A stretch of 64,000 nucleotides of DNA from Geminicoccaceae bacterium (GTDB lineage: Bacteria; Pseudomonadota; Alphaproteobacteria; Geminicoccales; Geminicoccaceae), in contig JANQPX010000069.1 of NCBI GenBank assembly GCA_028285265.1, positions 62,001-126,000 on the forward strand, written 5' to 3'. Positions 17,252 to 27,013 of the stretch are shown piece after piece. Each line of letters starts with the position of its first letter. Position 1 is the stretch's first letter. The notes beneath the pieces were generated by a model. It saw nothing but the letters and a program-made list of their open reading frames with translations. It was not told the DNA's origin and ran no database searches. A program made the position numbers and the translations under genes.

Positions 17252-18453
17252 TAGGTCAGGCCCCCCGGCGAAATGAGAATGTCTTTCCGGAGAGCGGCGG
17301 GCCAAGCCCCGAGATCCATGCCAAATTGAGAGAACAAACTAAATGCCAAGCGCTCAAGGCCGAAGCCGACGCAACCAGAGGATGGCATGTCGGTATCGCT
17401 ATCGGTGATCGCATAAGATTTGACTAGCGTGTCTTTATGGTTGTTGAAGGATGCGCAAGCTAAGTCGTCGTCGTCGTATGGAAGCTTAAGCCGAAGCTCA
17501 TGTTTCAGTGCCTGAAGCGACTGAAAGGCCCGTTTGGTCTCATTTTGGATCGGAAAGAAGGGATCGGTGGCCGTCGCGATCTCGAAGGCGACGCCCCAAC
17601 GTGTGAAATCCGCCTCAACCTCGTCAAGAATAGCCTGCTTTTGTTCGGCGACCTTGTTGAGGGTGTCGAAGAGAATGATCTCACGCATGTTGAAGGTTTG
17701 AAGTCGTGTGAGACCAGAGGTGGCCGCGCCTTCGTGCCGGTGGCATCGCGCCTTGGCGGTGAAAACACGTCCGACATTACGGACATCTTGACCGCGCATC
17801 GACTCGAAACAGTGATAGCATACGGTCGGAGCGAGCATCTGGCCGGCACTAAAGTAGATGTCGTGGGGAAGGCTGTCGCCATCAAGCGCCTGTGCAGCGC
17901 GTGCCAAATCAGCGAGATCAGCATGGATGCGCGAGACGGTCAGTGCATGGTGCGGGAAGCTCGAGAGATAGCCGTTATCGATCATGGATCTGAGGGGGAC
18001 GGTCGTTGGATAATCCTGCTCCTCAGCGCCAAGCCGCAGTGCGAAGGATTTGAAATAGGCATCTAATCCGTTGATAACCTTGAGGATATCGCCACGCAGG
18101 ATGAACGTGCCGGGATAAGTGGCGATCGCCTGGCGCGTGGCTCGCAGATGCGGCATCGGGTCTTCCCGATAGGTCGCCTCACCTTCATGTTCGCTGATGA
18201 CATTGGTACGCACCTTGGCGTAGGACCGTGCTACCCTAACGGCCAATTCATCGATCTCAGCCCTAAGCCGATCGCGCGCGCTGTCGTCGACTATATCGAC
18301 CATACCAAGTGTGATCTTGCCGTTTTCGACATTGACGGTTTCGATCGCCTCATGGAGATAGCTTACCTGGTCGCAAAACGTTGCCATGGCGGCATCGGTC
18401 AGATGTTGGCTTGTCGCAAAGACGACATCATTGGGCGATCGCAGGTCGGTCAT
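17251..18453 (-). CDS. class II aaRS-like amino acid:[carrier protein] ligase
   Basis: A 400-residue homologue of the truncated seryl-tRNA-synthetase-like enzymes of Bradyrhizobium and Agrobacterium that charge glycine or alanine onto carrier-protein phosphopantetheine instead of tRNA. Class II motif 2 is GLTRLQTFNMREIILF (about 247-262) and motif 3 is GCVGFGLERLAFSLF (about 360-374). Cys212, Glu258 and Cys361 sit at spacings expected for the zinc site that replaces tRNA-type amino acid recognition. No tRNA-binding arm or anticodon domain is present. The downstream gene begins with a carrier domain and is translationally coupled, as in the known ligase-carrier pairs. The amino acid cannot be read by eye. 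It is an alternative to DltA for aminoacyl activation. Confidence 0.82.
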   Translation of the reverse strand: MTDLRSPNDVVFATSQHLTDAAMATFCDQVSYLHEAIETVNVENGKITLGMVDIVDDSARDRLRAEIDELAVRVARSYAKVRTNVISEHEGEATYREDPMPHLRATRQAIATYPGTFILRGDILKVINGLDAYFKSFALRLGAEEQDYPTTVPLRSMIDNGYLSSFPHHALTVSRIHADLADLARAAQALDGDSLPHDIYFSAGQMLAPTVCYHCFESMRGQDVRNVGRVFTAKARCHRHEGAATSGLTRLQTFNMREIILFDTLNKVAEQKQAILDEVEADFTRWGVAFEIATATDPFFPIQNETKRAFQSLQALKHELRLKLPYDDDDLACASFNNHKDTLVKSYAITDSDTDMPSSGCVGFGLERLAFSLFSQFGMDLGAWPAALRKDILISPGGLT

Positions 18454-18465
18454 AGGGTCGATCTC

Positions 18466-19452
18466 TCAAGGATGGGACGACATCGGTTCTCGGATCAGCT
18501 CGAAGAGACCGTCTCGTTCGTTGGGACGAACTTGCCACCCTTTGGTTGGTGAATGCGCACAAACTTTCGCTGAAGACGGCTTTTTGGAAATCATAAGATG
18601 ATTTCCAATCAATTCTGTTGCATTTTTACGCGAACTTAGTCCATCGAGTCCACCGTAAAAATTGTGGTCTCCCCCGGTGATTTCCCGATAAAGAAGAGGT
18701 CGGCACGAGGCGCGGGCAGCGTCGGCGAGACGGCGGGAATGCAAGGGGTGAACCACTCGGTCATCGCTGCCGTGCATCAGGAGAACGGGCGTTGTCAGCC
18801 TCCCAATGTTGGCAAGTGGGCTGCGGATCGCCTGTTCGCTCGCTGGCGGGTCACCATCGGGAATGCAGCGGCGGATCCAGCCATTCTGCCATTCTTCAAC
18901 GATCTCACCCTCTAGCGTTGGATGGGTATAGGGGCAGCAGCTGATTGCGGCGGTGAAGAGATCGGGCGCGAAAAGGACACATTGCAGCGCCATGTGGCCG
19001 CCGCCTGAGCCACCCCAGACAACAACTCGCTTGGCGTCGATGTCATATCGTTCAAGCGCCCATTGCACAGCTCGTAACGAGTCGACGGTTTGATATTTGC
19101 CAAGATCCATGGGGACAGCCATGCCGCGCTGGCCAGCGTGACGATCACGCACTTGAAGACAGAGCATGTCGTAGCGATCAGACCAATCCGCAGCCAGCTT
19201 GTCATGCTCGTCCCAGTCCGAGCCGAGCCCGTGAAGCATCAGGAGCAAACCGGAAGCGGCGGTCAACCGAGCGGGGCGCGTCACCGATACACCGACATCG
19301 CCTTCAAAGGGTATGTCGCCCGGCGCCTCTTCTCTCATCGGCTGAGCCGCGACGGCCTTCTCGAAGCGCTCCAGGCGCATTCCGGGTTCGGTTTCCAGGC
19401 CTTTCAGCCGTTGGCGGCGAAGAAGTCGGTCAATCAGGCTTGGTGAGGACAC
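18466..19452 (-). CDS. alpha/beta hydrolase (esterase/peptidase-like)
   Basis: A 328-residue cytoplasmic alpha/beta hydrolase. The oxyanion region LMLHGLGSDW (71-80), nucleophile elbow VWGGSGGGH (Ser149), acid in HGSDDRVVHP (about Asp222) and histidine in TGGDHNFYG (about 259) make a full triad similar to S9-type or feruloyl esterases. GTG start; the first 23 bp overlap the end of the preceding gene. The last 45 residues (after ELIGNHLM) are a basic extension without recognised motif. In this locus it may remove or transfer an acyl or aminoacyl group, or edit mischarged carrier. That role is inference. Confidence 0.8.
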   Translation of the reverse strand: MSSPSLIDRLLRRQRLKGLETEPGMRLERFEKAVAAQPMREEAPGDIPFEGDVGVSVTRPARLTAASGLLLMLHGLGSDWDEHDKLAADWSDRYDMLCLQVRDRHAGQRGMAVPMDLGKYQTVDSLRAVQWALERYDIDAKRVVVWGGSGGGHMALQCVLFAPDLFTAAISCCPYTHPTLEGEIVEEWQNGWIRRCIPDGDPPASEQAIRSPLANIGRLTTPVLLMHGSDDRVVHPLHSRRLADAARASCRPLLYREITGGDHNFYGGLDGLSSRKNATELIGNHLMISKKPSSAKVCAHSPTKGWQVRPNERDGLFELIREPMSSHP

Positions 19453-22444
19453 GGAATACTGTCTTGTCGGCCACCTGCTCCGGTTTCAACTCGGTGCAAG
19501 CGTTAGAATGGAAGAAGCGAACAGGAGCAAGGCGACCGAGCAGTCTATCCAGCTCGTCCGCTGCGAACATGACGTCGAAGTCTCGGGTGAAGGTCGGGTT
19601 TTTGATGTTTTCGTGCACGATGAGTAGGCCGCCAGGTTGGATGGAGGACCAGACCCGATCGAGGAGTCCTTCAAGCTGGTTCTTGTCGACATAAAGTAAC
19701 GAACCGATAAACGAAACCACATCAAAGCCATCCTCGAATACGAAGCTCTCGGCAGGCCCGAGCGAGAACTTGTACCGCCCGGACAAACTATCGATCAGCC
19801 CTGCATAGAGGCTGCGCGCTAGTGGTACGTTCTGACTCGCGATGTCTCGAGTTATTGCGAAGGCAAACTGCGAACGGTCGCAAGACAGAAGCAGCTCAGC
19901 AGCGAGAGCCCCATAACTGCCGCCGATATCTGCATATCTGAGTTGGTCGCGACCCGGCATGAGCGTCGTGAGAATATGCCGAGTTATAGCCGCCTTATAA
20001 CTGACACCTCCGACCAGATAGGCATGTGAGGCTGTAATGTCCTCGAGCACCAGTTCGATATTGTTGGCGCCATCTCCGCTTCGAGCACCACGCACGCCAT
20101 CGGTCGTTGATAGATTCGAAAGAAGGAACTCCCTGACCAGGGGATCGCTGGTGAGCCCCGAGAGATCTCCGTCGGTCCCGCGAAACAAGAGTTCTTCTAG
20201 GACCAATTCTGCGCCATGTGTTGTATACCAAGATAGGACGGACGGTAGAGGCGTCACCAACGCCTGAGCCGGGTAGCTGAGATGGGTATTGTTGATCCGC
20301 TTGCCTTGGCAACCCAGCCACTCGTCCAACAGATCGGGACCGATACCACCTTTGGCGGCCTGGCTTTGCCAGTCCGGCAAAAGCAAAACACCATTAGAGC
20401 CTGCGAGGGCATTGACGTGCGCGATGAAATTTTGGCCATAGGGTGTGGCAAAAAGCTTTACGCGCGGGTCGACATAGATGAGATCGAAGAGGCCGCTGAG
20501 ACGTGTGTGAAAGAAGCTCGAGGCCTTGGTAATGTCGCTTGGTAGGCCGACCGCACCGCCGGATAGCGTGAAAAGACTCGTGTCTCTGGGAGGATAGCGA
20601 AAGACACCCTTGATGGTTCGCAACATTGCGGCTGATTCTTCTGCTTCCTTTTGCGTGCGCGCTACGACGGCAGCTCTAGCCGGTTGCTCGATGGCCTGAT
20701 TCGCCATGCGGCCTTTTGCGCTCGGAGCTACGGAAGGCCCCCTCGGATCGCGAAGTGGCAGTGGACAGACGGCGGATCTTCTAAATTTGGCGGCAGCACG
20801 TTCCAATCCTCGGCCAATCCTATTGACGAATGCCGTTCGATCAATGCTCATCGATGGGTCCTTTTCTCGAAGGTCAATCAATTCCGTCTCTGTGCCGACT
20901 GGCAAGCTTAGCCGCTGGGTGGTTTCGAAGCGCAGAACGTCAATCGTCACGCTGTGCGGCAACGGTCGATCGAATCTAACCTCGAGGGCGCCACCAATGC
21001 TGGTGCAGCGAGCTGCATACATTGTTTGCCGGCACCAGGCAGTGATCTCGGCGTGGGTTGCTCTCCAGACCCTGCTGAGATCAAGCCAGGATAGGAGTGC
21101 CTTGAGCTCATCCAGATGGATGTCGGGGTGGTTCATCAACGTGACCAGCCCACCTGCCGCTAGCAATTTTGGAATCTTCGTGGCGAGCTCTGGAAGAGCA
21201 TGGGCGAGCGGTGCCGTGCCAGTATCCAGGCTCTGGTGCGTCGGTGTGATCATGACGCTCATCGGACCATTCGCTTTTCCAACCTCATCAACCAAGGCCG
21301 GATGAGGAATGAGCGCGTCACATCCAAGCTGCTCCGTGTAATCGAGGCCCACGCGACCGACCCAAGCGAATGTCGTTGCTCCCAGATGCCCTGCAGAGCC
21401 AATGCCGCCATGACAGGTCGCACCGGATGGGGTGAAGCCGAGGGTTAAACCCTTGGAGTGAAGTGCTTTGACTTCACGCTCAAATGCAGCTTCAGAGGCA
21501 GCCTCGCTATGCAGCACGATCTCATGGCCGCGCTCATTTAGGGCCGCCATTTGTGCGTGCGGTTGTAGTCGATCGAGGAAGCCAACGCTGCATTTTACGC
21601 CATGCTCGTCGTAGCAGTCGAGCAGATCGGTCATCGTCTCATCGGCAATAGGGCGGTCGTAATCGTGGCGGACGGTGAAGGCAGCATTAAAGCCACTCGG
21701 CCAGTGATGCTGATAGAGAATGGTCAACCCACTTCTTCGCGCATGGGCGATGAGTTGCTCCACCAACCAGGCCTCTAGGCGCCATGAAACGGACTTGCGA
21801 AATGGCCCGAAATAGCCGTCGGGACAGGCCGGCATTGTCATCTTTGCCGTCAGAAGCTCGACCAACGGCAAACCACTTACAATTCGATGACCGTCGCTAA
21901 TAATGACGGGAAGGGCTGCCGTTTCATCATCGAGAGTTGCGCTGGCCAAGATGATCCAGCCCTTCGGCACGCTCAGATGCTGAAAGGCAATCGCCGATTC
22001 GTCTGTATCCGGCCCTGGCCCATGAATATAGGGCTCACTTTTCTCTGCACGATCCTTTGGTATGCGACGCAGCAGAGTAATCTGGCGCGCGATATTGATG
22101 CGCTCCGGGGCAAGTCGATCCGAACAGTCGGATAAACTGGTCATCTCAAGGCCGAGAGCAACTTCTTGCGCGCGGTACCATTTCGGCGAAATGTGCAGGC
22201 TTTGACAGCATTCCATTGACAGAGGGCCGTCGATGAGAACACTCATGGTTTGCTCGGCGATAGCTTGAGAACCGCGCCGATCAATGAGCTTCGCCTCTTC
22301 ACCATGGGGACCGCAGGCGTGAAGTATCCCCCATCGACGAAGCCAGGTCTGGATGGCGATTGAATCGTCAGCCTCGTCGATGTCGGTCGACTCGGTCACA
22401 GCCTTCCCATCTTCTTGCTGGGATAGACGGTCAGCCACCGCCAT
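19430..22444 (-). CDS. NodB-like domain fused to a SAM-dependent methyltransferase
   Basis: A 1004-residue cytoplasmic multidomain protein. Residues 1-240 are unassigned. Residues about 250-480 resemble a polysaccharide deacetylase: FTVRHDYDRP (257-265, paired Asp) and EIVLHSEAAS with the histidine, with later strand motifs LVTLMNHPDIH. Residues about 610-1000 are a Class I methyltransferase of the putative sugar O-methyltransferase type: ADIGGSYG (838-845) is the SAM loop and QPGGLLIVHENIKNP the post-II region. It overlaps both neighbours. It probably deacetylates and methylates a sugar of the glycan before export. The unusual RHDYDRP/RYDVDRP deacetylase variant recurs in the 12379-15030 gene. 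Confidence 0.75.
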   Translation of the reverse strand: MAVADRLSQQEDGKAVTESTDIDEADDSIAIQTWLRRWGILHACGPHGEEAKLIDRRGSQAIAEQTMSVLIDGPLSMECCQSLHISPKWYRAQEVALGLEMTSLSDCSDRLAPERINIARQITLLRRIPKDRAEKSEPYIHGPGPDTDESAIAFQHLSVPKGWIILASATLDDETAALPVIISDGHRIVSGLPLVELLTAKMTMPACPDGYFGPFRKSVSWRLEAWLVEQLIAHARRSGLTILYQHHWPSGFNAAFTVRHDYDRPIADETMTDLLDCYDEHGVKCSVGFLDRLQPHAQMAALNERGHEIVLHSEAASEAAFEREVKALHSKGLTLGFTPSGATCHGGIGSAGHLGATTFAWVGRVGLDYTEQLGCDALIPHPALVDEVGKANGPMSVMITPTHQSLDTGTAPLAHALPELATKIPKLLAAGGLVTLMNHPDIHLDELKALLSWLDLSRVWRATHAEITAWCRQTMYAARCTSIGGALEVRFDRPLPHSVTIDVLRFETTQRLSLPVGTETELIDLREKDPSMSIDRTAFVNRIGRGLERAAAKFRRSAVCPLPLRDPRGPSVAPSAKGRMANQAIEQPARAAVVARTQKEAEESAAMLRTIKGVFRYPPRDTSLFTLSGGAVGLPSDITKASSFFHTRLSGLFDLIYVDPRVKLFATPYGQNFIAHVNALAGSNGVLLLPDWQSQAAKGGIGPDLLDEWLGCQGKRINNTHLSYPAQALVTPLPSVLSWYTTHGAELVLEELLFRGTDGDLSGLTSDPLVREFLLSNLSTTDGVRGARSGDGANNIELVLEDITASHAYLVGGVSYKAAITRHILTTLMPGRDQLRYADIGGSYGALAAELLLSCDRSQFAFAITRDIASQNVPLARSLYAGLIDSLSGRYKFSLGPAESFVFEDGFDVVSFIGSLLYVDKNQLEGLLDRVWSSIQPGGLLIVHENIKNPTFTRDFDVMFAADELDRLLGRLAPVRFFHSNACTELKPEQVADKTVFRVLTKPD

Positions 22445-23435
22445 GATCTGCCCGCCTAAGCGCCAAGTAGCGTTCCTTGATCTGCGTGGCGATCGCGTCC
22501 TGTTCTTGTTGAAAAGCCCTATCTTCCTTGGTGCGCAAACGTCTTTTCGGTTTGGCGAGTAACGACTTAACCGGGAATTTCAGGATTTGGGCTGGTCGAT
22601 AGCCAAACTCGGCCAATGCCTCCTTACCTAGGGCTCGCTCAATGGCACGCGTCCTTATCGGCCCCCACTCGGCGTAAAACTTGTTCATATTGTCCTGCTT
22701 TAATGGCTTGGCTAGATTCGCCCACATGTAGCTGGCAGCTGCCGCCTCTTGCTGTGCTTGGCTCTTATGATAATCGAGGGCCGTGTCGATTGGTTGCACG
22801 CCGATGAATTTCCAGACGGCGTCGAGTGTTGCCTCCGGTGCGCTGATTAAGTCCTCATAGCGATGCTCAATATGAGTTAGGTCATGCTGGTGAAGGAGTG
22901 TGCGCACGCTCCTGTGCCAGTCGAGCCAGTGTCTAACGAAATCCTCTGGAGAGCGTTGATCAACACCCGCCTTCCAGGCGGAAAGGGCTACATCGCGCGG
23001 ATCACGATACTGAAAGACAGCGCTATCGAATGACGTTTCATGCAAGAAATCGTCGATCATGCTATGATAAGCGCCAAATTTTAAGCCGATGATCGGCCGT
23101 TCTGCCTTCCGAGCCACCAGATCAAATACGGATTGCACGGCGCCACCGAGCGTGCGCGGCTTGGATGTTGCCTCGGCGATCAGCTCCTCTCGGCTGATGG
23201 CGTAGGGTAGGGGATGGTGATTGGCAGCATAGAGATCATGCACCGCCTGAAGCAGGCTCTGCCAGTTCGCATCAATGGCGAGGTCACCGTAGATCGATTG
23301 ATAATAGTAGATGATCTCGAAAATGGGCAGCGGTGGGATAACGTAGATTTCTGGATGCTGGCCGAGCATACTTCGCAAGAGATTCGACCCGCTTCGGTCA
23401 TGGCAAATCAGAAGGAATCGCCGGACATTCGACAT
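22431..23435 (-). CDS. sulfotransferase-family protein (Stf0-like)
   Basis: A 334-residue protein with LLICHDRSGSNLLRSML (about 8-24) as PAPS 5'-phosphosulfate loop and FQYRDPRDVALSAW (about 144-157) as the 3'-phosphate motif, followed by YEDLISAPEATL, typical of bacterial trehalose- and glycan-acting sulfotransferases. The basic C-terminal tail (KSLLAKPKRRLRTKEDR) is unusual. The ATG at 23435 has GGAG about 10 nt upstream; a longer frame exists but adds no family sequence. It overlaps the next gene by 14 bp. Second sulfotransferase of the locus, so the glycan may be sulfated at two positions. Confidence 0.87.
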   Translation of the reverse strand: MSNVRRFLLICHDRSGSNLLRSMLGQHPEIYVIPPLPIFEIIYYYQSIYGDLAIDANWQSLLQAVHDLYAANHHPLPYAISREELIAEATSKPRTLGGAVQSVFDLVARKAERPIIGLKFGAYHSMIDDFLHETSFDSAVFQYRDPRDVALSAWKAGVDQRSPEDFVRHWLDWHRSVRTLLHQHDLTHIEHRYEDLISAPEATLDAVWKFIGVQPIDTALDYHKSQAQQEAAAASYMWANLAKPLKQDNMNKFYAEWGPIRTRAIERALGKEALAEFGYRPAQILKFPVKSLLAKPKRRLRTKEDRAFQQEQDAIATQIKERYLALRRADHGGG

Positions 23436-23569
23436 GCGTAAGCATCTCCATGTGCGGGAAGGGACAAGATTTTGAAGTAGAACCAAAGATCGTTAATGTA
23501 AAGAAGTTGTTTCAATTTGAAATTGATATTTCTGAGTGCCTCGAAGGCTTCATTGACCGTCGGCAACTC

Positions 23570-26098
23570 CTATCGACAACGTAGAAAATCCAAGGTCCGC
23601 TTCATCGCCTGCTCTGTGCCCTCGCGACGCCATGTCCCGACGAAGAGGCTGACATGATGTCGGGGTTGAAAGTGCCGGATCCAACGGCGGATCCTTGTTG
23701 TGGCCTTCCGCATCGAGACCGAATCTTTCGGGGGCACGACCCTAACAGCGTCTCTCTGAAGAGCGATGAAATCTTGAAATCGTGTAGCATCACCACCGCT
23801 GCCTTCCAACATGTCGTAGACCGTCGCTAAGAAGCGTGCGATCTTGCGCGCATCATGCACCTCCTCGGCGTAGGCGCGCGCCCTTCTGCCGAGCTGCTCC
23901 ATCTCGAATTGATCATCCAGGAGAATGCTCAGCACCTCATAGAGGTTGTCCGGATTGGCGCTACAGAGCGGTGGTGGATCGGGTAGGTAGTGGCGAAGGT
24001 CATCGCGAATATAGGTGATGACGACCTTGCCAAGCGCCATCGCTTCGACGCCGAGCGCGCCATACCATCCGCTACGAAGCTGATCGATGACAATATCGGC
24101 GCTTTCATAAACTTTGCGCGCCTCATCGTGAGTAACATTTTCGACCATCTCGAAGGCAAAGTCACGACCATCGCTCTTCAGCCGATCGATGACGGCGAGG
24201 ATGGCGCCGGTTCCTTTAATTGTCCGATTTGACGATGCATGGACGATTTTTGGTTTGGCCGGATTGTGGATGCCGATGTTGTGCCATGCTTTCAGATCAA
24301 GCGCGCGCGGTACCATGATCGCGTGCGGGACGTAGGTCAGGAGTTCAGGATCGCTTACAAAGACGCCGTTGCAGACTGCTTCCAGATAGTCGCGATAAGG
24401 ACGTCGTCGGCATGCCTCGTTGAAACCGAATAGGTCGTCTGGATTGTCGTCTACATAATGGTATGGGCTATGTCGGCGAAAGGTGGACGCCGTGCGCATC
24501 TCAGACCCGCTGCAGTGGAAGAAAACTTTTCGTCCCATTAGGCGGAGGGCGAGCAAGTCAAAGCCCGTGCCAAAGGGACACGTCGGCTTAAACTGGAGTG
24601 GGCGGTCGTGAAAATGAAAGACATCGTAGTCCCTGCCAAGCCCACGAACCAATGCGGGAGTATGTTCGACACCATGTTGGTCGTGCTCGATCGCGATATC
24701 GGTTCCCTGGCCGAATGCATTCGGTCCGGTGTTCAATGAGGACGCCTTGACACCCTCTAGACGCAGACCCTCTACTAGACTGTCGATCGGACCTGCTTGC
24801 GTGGTTGGCAATTGGAGTACACGCGGGCTCGATCTGTGAGCTTGCCGTGACCTTGAAGCAACCGCTACGTCCCCACCTGCAGCGGGATCGACGCGGTCGT
24901 AGATTTCAGCGAGCGTCTTTTCTTGCTCCTCCCAACAATAGCGTCGCGCAATATCGTCCAGACGTTTCTTGAAGTCTTGAGCCCTTGCGAGGTCGAGTGC
25001 TTCGTCAACTTTGTCTGAGAGCTTGACTGGATCTTCCAACGGAAATGTTGTGCCGCATTGCTCCTGCTCAATGAAAGCCTTCATTGTTGGATTGTCGCTA
25101 GTCACGACCGGCAGGCCGGCATGGACATACTCGAACAGCTTATTCGGCAGCGCGATCTCGGCATTAGGATAGCGACGGATCGGGTGAATGCCGACCGTGG
25201 CTCCGCGCAAATAAGATGTGACATTCATAAAAGGAACGAACGGCAAACGATGATACCTGGCGCTCGCGTCGAGCGTGGCTACCGACTCTTGTAAGGCATC
25301 GACATCGGGGCCTTTGGAACTCGAGACAACGGCAAGGTGGCGATCCGGCCTCATTGGGAGCGCATCCACAATCATGTCGACGCCGCGGATTGCTTTGACC
25401 CCACCGCTATAGACCATGAGCGGCGTTTCGGCGTCGAGACCGATATCGCTCCTAACGGTTTTGGGATAATGAGGATCAAAATCGCATCGGCGGGGCGCAT
25501 TCAAGACCAGATCGGGCGGTCTGGCGAGCTCATGATCTTTCTTCAAGAGCGCGGCGAGCGGCGGTGACACCGTCGTAAGCGCGTCAGGCCAGCCGATTGA
25601 TTTTGTCTCGACACCTTCGTAATGCGCTTGCATTTTTGGGGCTATGTTGACGCCGCGCACATATTCGTGAAGGTCGTGTATCCAACGAGTGTTCTTGAGG
25701 GAGTTCGCTGCGGCTAAACTGGCGCCAATTGCCAGGCCGATCATATCATGAGTATGCAGAATATCCGGCGCGGTTTCCTTTATAAACGGTATAAGCTGTT
25801 CAGCAGCGACACGGTCGTAATCGGAATGGTTGCGCTCGTTGATATCGCTGATCCAAGTTCCTTCGTCTCTCAGTCTTATGCTCGGATTGGGCAATAACTT
25901 GATGGTGATCGTTGAATAGTCGATCACCTTGATCTCACGCTTGCTGTGGCAGCCGAATAACGTAACCTGGTAGCCGAGCTTGCGGACACTTTGCGCCGTC
26001 TTCAATACGCGCGAATCATTGAGCACGCCGTTCTGAACGACCATAAAGACGGACCTTCGGGATCGCTGCAGACGACCAGGCGCGAAGTATGAAAACAT
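23570..26098 (-). CDS. tandem GT4-type glycosyltransferase (two GT-B domains)
   Basis: An 842-residue protein made of two glycosyltransferase units. The first (about 15-400) has VVQNGVLNDSRVLKTAQSVRKLGY, HTHDMIGLAIGAS, YSGGVKAIRGVDMIVDALP and IALPNKLFEYVHAGLPVVTSD, a complete GT4 set. The second (about 430-780) has FHFHDRPLQFK, VFHCSGSEMR, VHASSNRTIKGTGAILAVID and DQLRSGWYGALGVEAMALGKVVI, also GT4-like. It probably adds two residues in sequence. The ATG at 26098 is chosen; a TTG three codons upstream is possible. It is the first gene of the minus-strand run, 134 bp ahead of the next, which may leave room for an internal promoter. Confidence 0.85.
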   Translation of the reverse strand: MFSYFAPGRLQRSRRSVFMVVQNGVLNDSRVLKTAQSVRKLGYQVTLFGCHSKREIKVIDYSTITIKLLPNPSIRLRDEGTWISDINERNHSDYDRVAAEQLIPFIKETAPDILHTHDMIGLAIGASLAAANSLKNTRWIHDLHEYVRGVNIAPKMQAHYEGVETKSIGWPDALTTVSPPLAALLKKDHELARPPDLVLNAPRRCDFDPHYPKTVRSDIGLDAETPLMVYSGGVKAIRGVDMIVDALPMRPDRHLAVVSSSKGPDVDALQESVATLDASARYHRLPFVPFMNVTSYLRGATVGIHPIRRYPNAEIALPNKLFEYVHAGLPVVTSDNPTMKAFIEQEQCGTTFPLEDPVKLSDKVDEALDLARAQDFKKRLDDIARRYCWEEQEKTLAEIYDRVDPAAGGDVAVASRSRQAHRSSPRVLQLPTTQAGPIDSLVEGLRLEGVKASSLNTGPNAFGQGTDIAIEHDQHGVEHTPALVRGLGRDYDVFHFHDRPLQFKPTCPFGTGFDLLALRLMGRKVFFHCSGSEMRTASTFRRHSPYHYVDDNPDDLFGFNEACRRRPYRDYLEAVCNGVFVSDPELLTYVPHAIMVPRALDLKAWHNIGIHNPAKPKIVHASSNRTIKGTGAILAVIDRLKSDGRDFAFEMVENVTHDEARKVYESADIVIDQLRSGWYGALGVEAMALGKVVITYIRDDLRHYLPDPPPLCSANPDNLYEVLSILLDDQFEMEQLGRRARAYAEEVHDARKIARFLATVYDMLEGSGGDATRFQDFIALQRDAVRVVPPKDSVSMRKATTRIRRWIRHFQPRHHVSLFVGTWRREGTEQAMKRTLDFLRCR

Positions 26099-26359
26099 GG
26101 GCCTCAATCTCGTTTGGCGGGTTACGACCTAGGGCAAGTCTGGGCAACCGTATGCCATGGTGAATTAGCAATTTTGTTGTAGAATATAAATAGGTCTTTT
26201 CAACTAAAAATTCATAAAAATGAGCCTAGCTGCAGCGCGCTCTTGAGGCCGCAGTCAGCAATTTGCGATTGTGTGGAAGATCAAGTTCCTGACGGCTCTT
26301 GAACATGATCTTAAGTTGTTGTACATCGCAATTCAAATCAATTTTATGGATTTTTCGGC
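26099..26359. promoter_or_regulatory. AT-rich divergent promoter region
   Basis: About 260 bp separate the nine-gene minus-strand run from the plus-strand KAS III/ACP trio. The part at 26160-26225 is strongly AT-rich. On the plus strand TTGAAC and TACATC lie 17 nt apart near 26299-26327 and could be a promoter. No clear operator was seen. Both directions of the glycan locus probably start here. Confidence 0.4.
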
Positions 26360-27013
26360 GTGAGCGAAGTGTTCCAGAAGCTCGACGTTTTTCTGCGCGG
26401 TAGCCGAGACTACGTACAAGGATCGCAGATCCTCGGAAGAACTGCTGATTGGCTGCTGCATGCAGGCATCGGTGGTGCTGTTCTCTTTGATGCGAAGTTT
26501 TCCCGAATCACGCGCCATCCTGTTATTGCATTCAGGCAGGGCCAAGCAGATCCGGTAGGCGCCAACAGGCTGATCGGAAAGGCACGTTACAGGTTTGGCG
26601 ATCAGACCTTCGCTATCGTCTACGCAGATGCTGACGGTGAGTCCGCTCCCTGGATCGACGACCAGCCTTCGAAGCTCGAGGCCTTCAGTGATCACGGCGA
26701 GCTGCATGGCGAGGCCAGGGTCGCTTTGGACGGTACGCAGGAAGGTTATCTGTCAGCGGTGATCGAGACAGTGAAGAAGCTACATCAATCGCTTGCCACC
26801 AAGGTCACCGACATCTGGTTCACAGCGTTATCTGGCGCCGATCTTCCCATTGTGCCTGGTCATTCTGGGACGGCGGTTCTCAGTGTGGAACCTCTTCTTG
26901 CCCGCAATCAGGAAGGTCGAAAACAGACATTTTCCAAGATTACGGTTTCCGCCGACAAAGGCGGTTCGTCGCAATTTAATATCGCGTTCTCCTGCCGGAT
27001 CGTTCAGCCATGA
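26360..27013 (+). CDS. unrecognised 217-aa protein, possibly hotdog fold
   Basis: A 217-residue soluble protein with a GTG start and no good ribosome site. No family is recognised. The last 80 residues show a long helix (YLSAVIETVKKLHQSLA) followed by alternating strands with VPGHSGTAVLSVEPLL, which is reminiscent of hotdog-fold dehydratases or thioesterases (helix, then a v-x-P-G-x-x-x-x-v strand). This is only a pattern impression. Its stop overlaps the KAS III start (ATGA), and an ACP follows, so it likely acts on a carrier-bound acyl group or helps the KAS III enzyme. Confidence 0.6.
   Translation: MSEVFQKLDVFLRGSRDYVQGSQILGRTADWLLHAGIGGAVLFDAKFSRITRHPVIAFRQGQADPVGANRLIGKARYRFGDQTFAIVYADADGESAPWIDDQPSKLEAFSDHGELHGEARVALDGTQEGYLSAVIETVKKLHQSLATKVTDIWFTALSGADLPIVPGHSGTAVLSVEPLLARNQEGRKQTFSKITVSADKGGSSQFNIAFSCRIVQP

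Noticed and set aside
26346..26363. Five-codon leader peptide (MDFSA) before the 26360 gene
   Set aside because: Too short to support and without a ribosome site; the overlap with the GTG start is probably chance.
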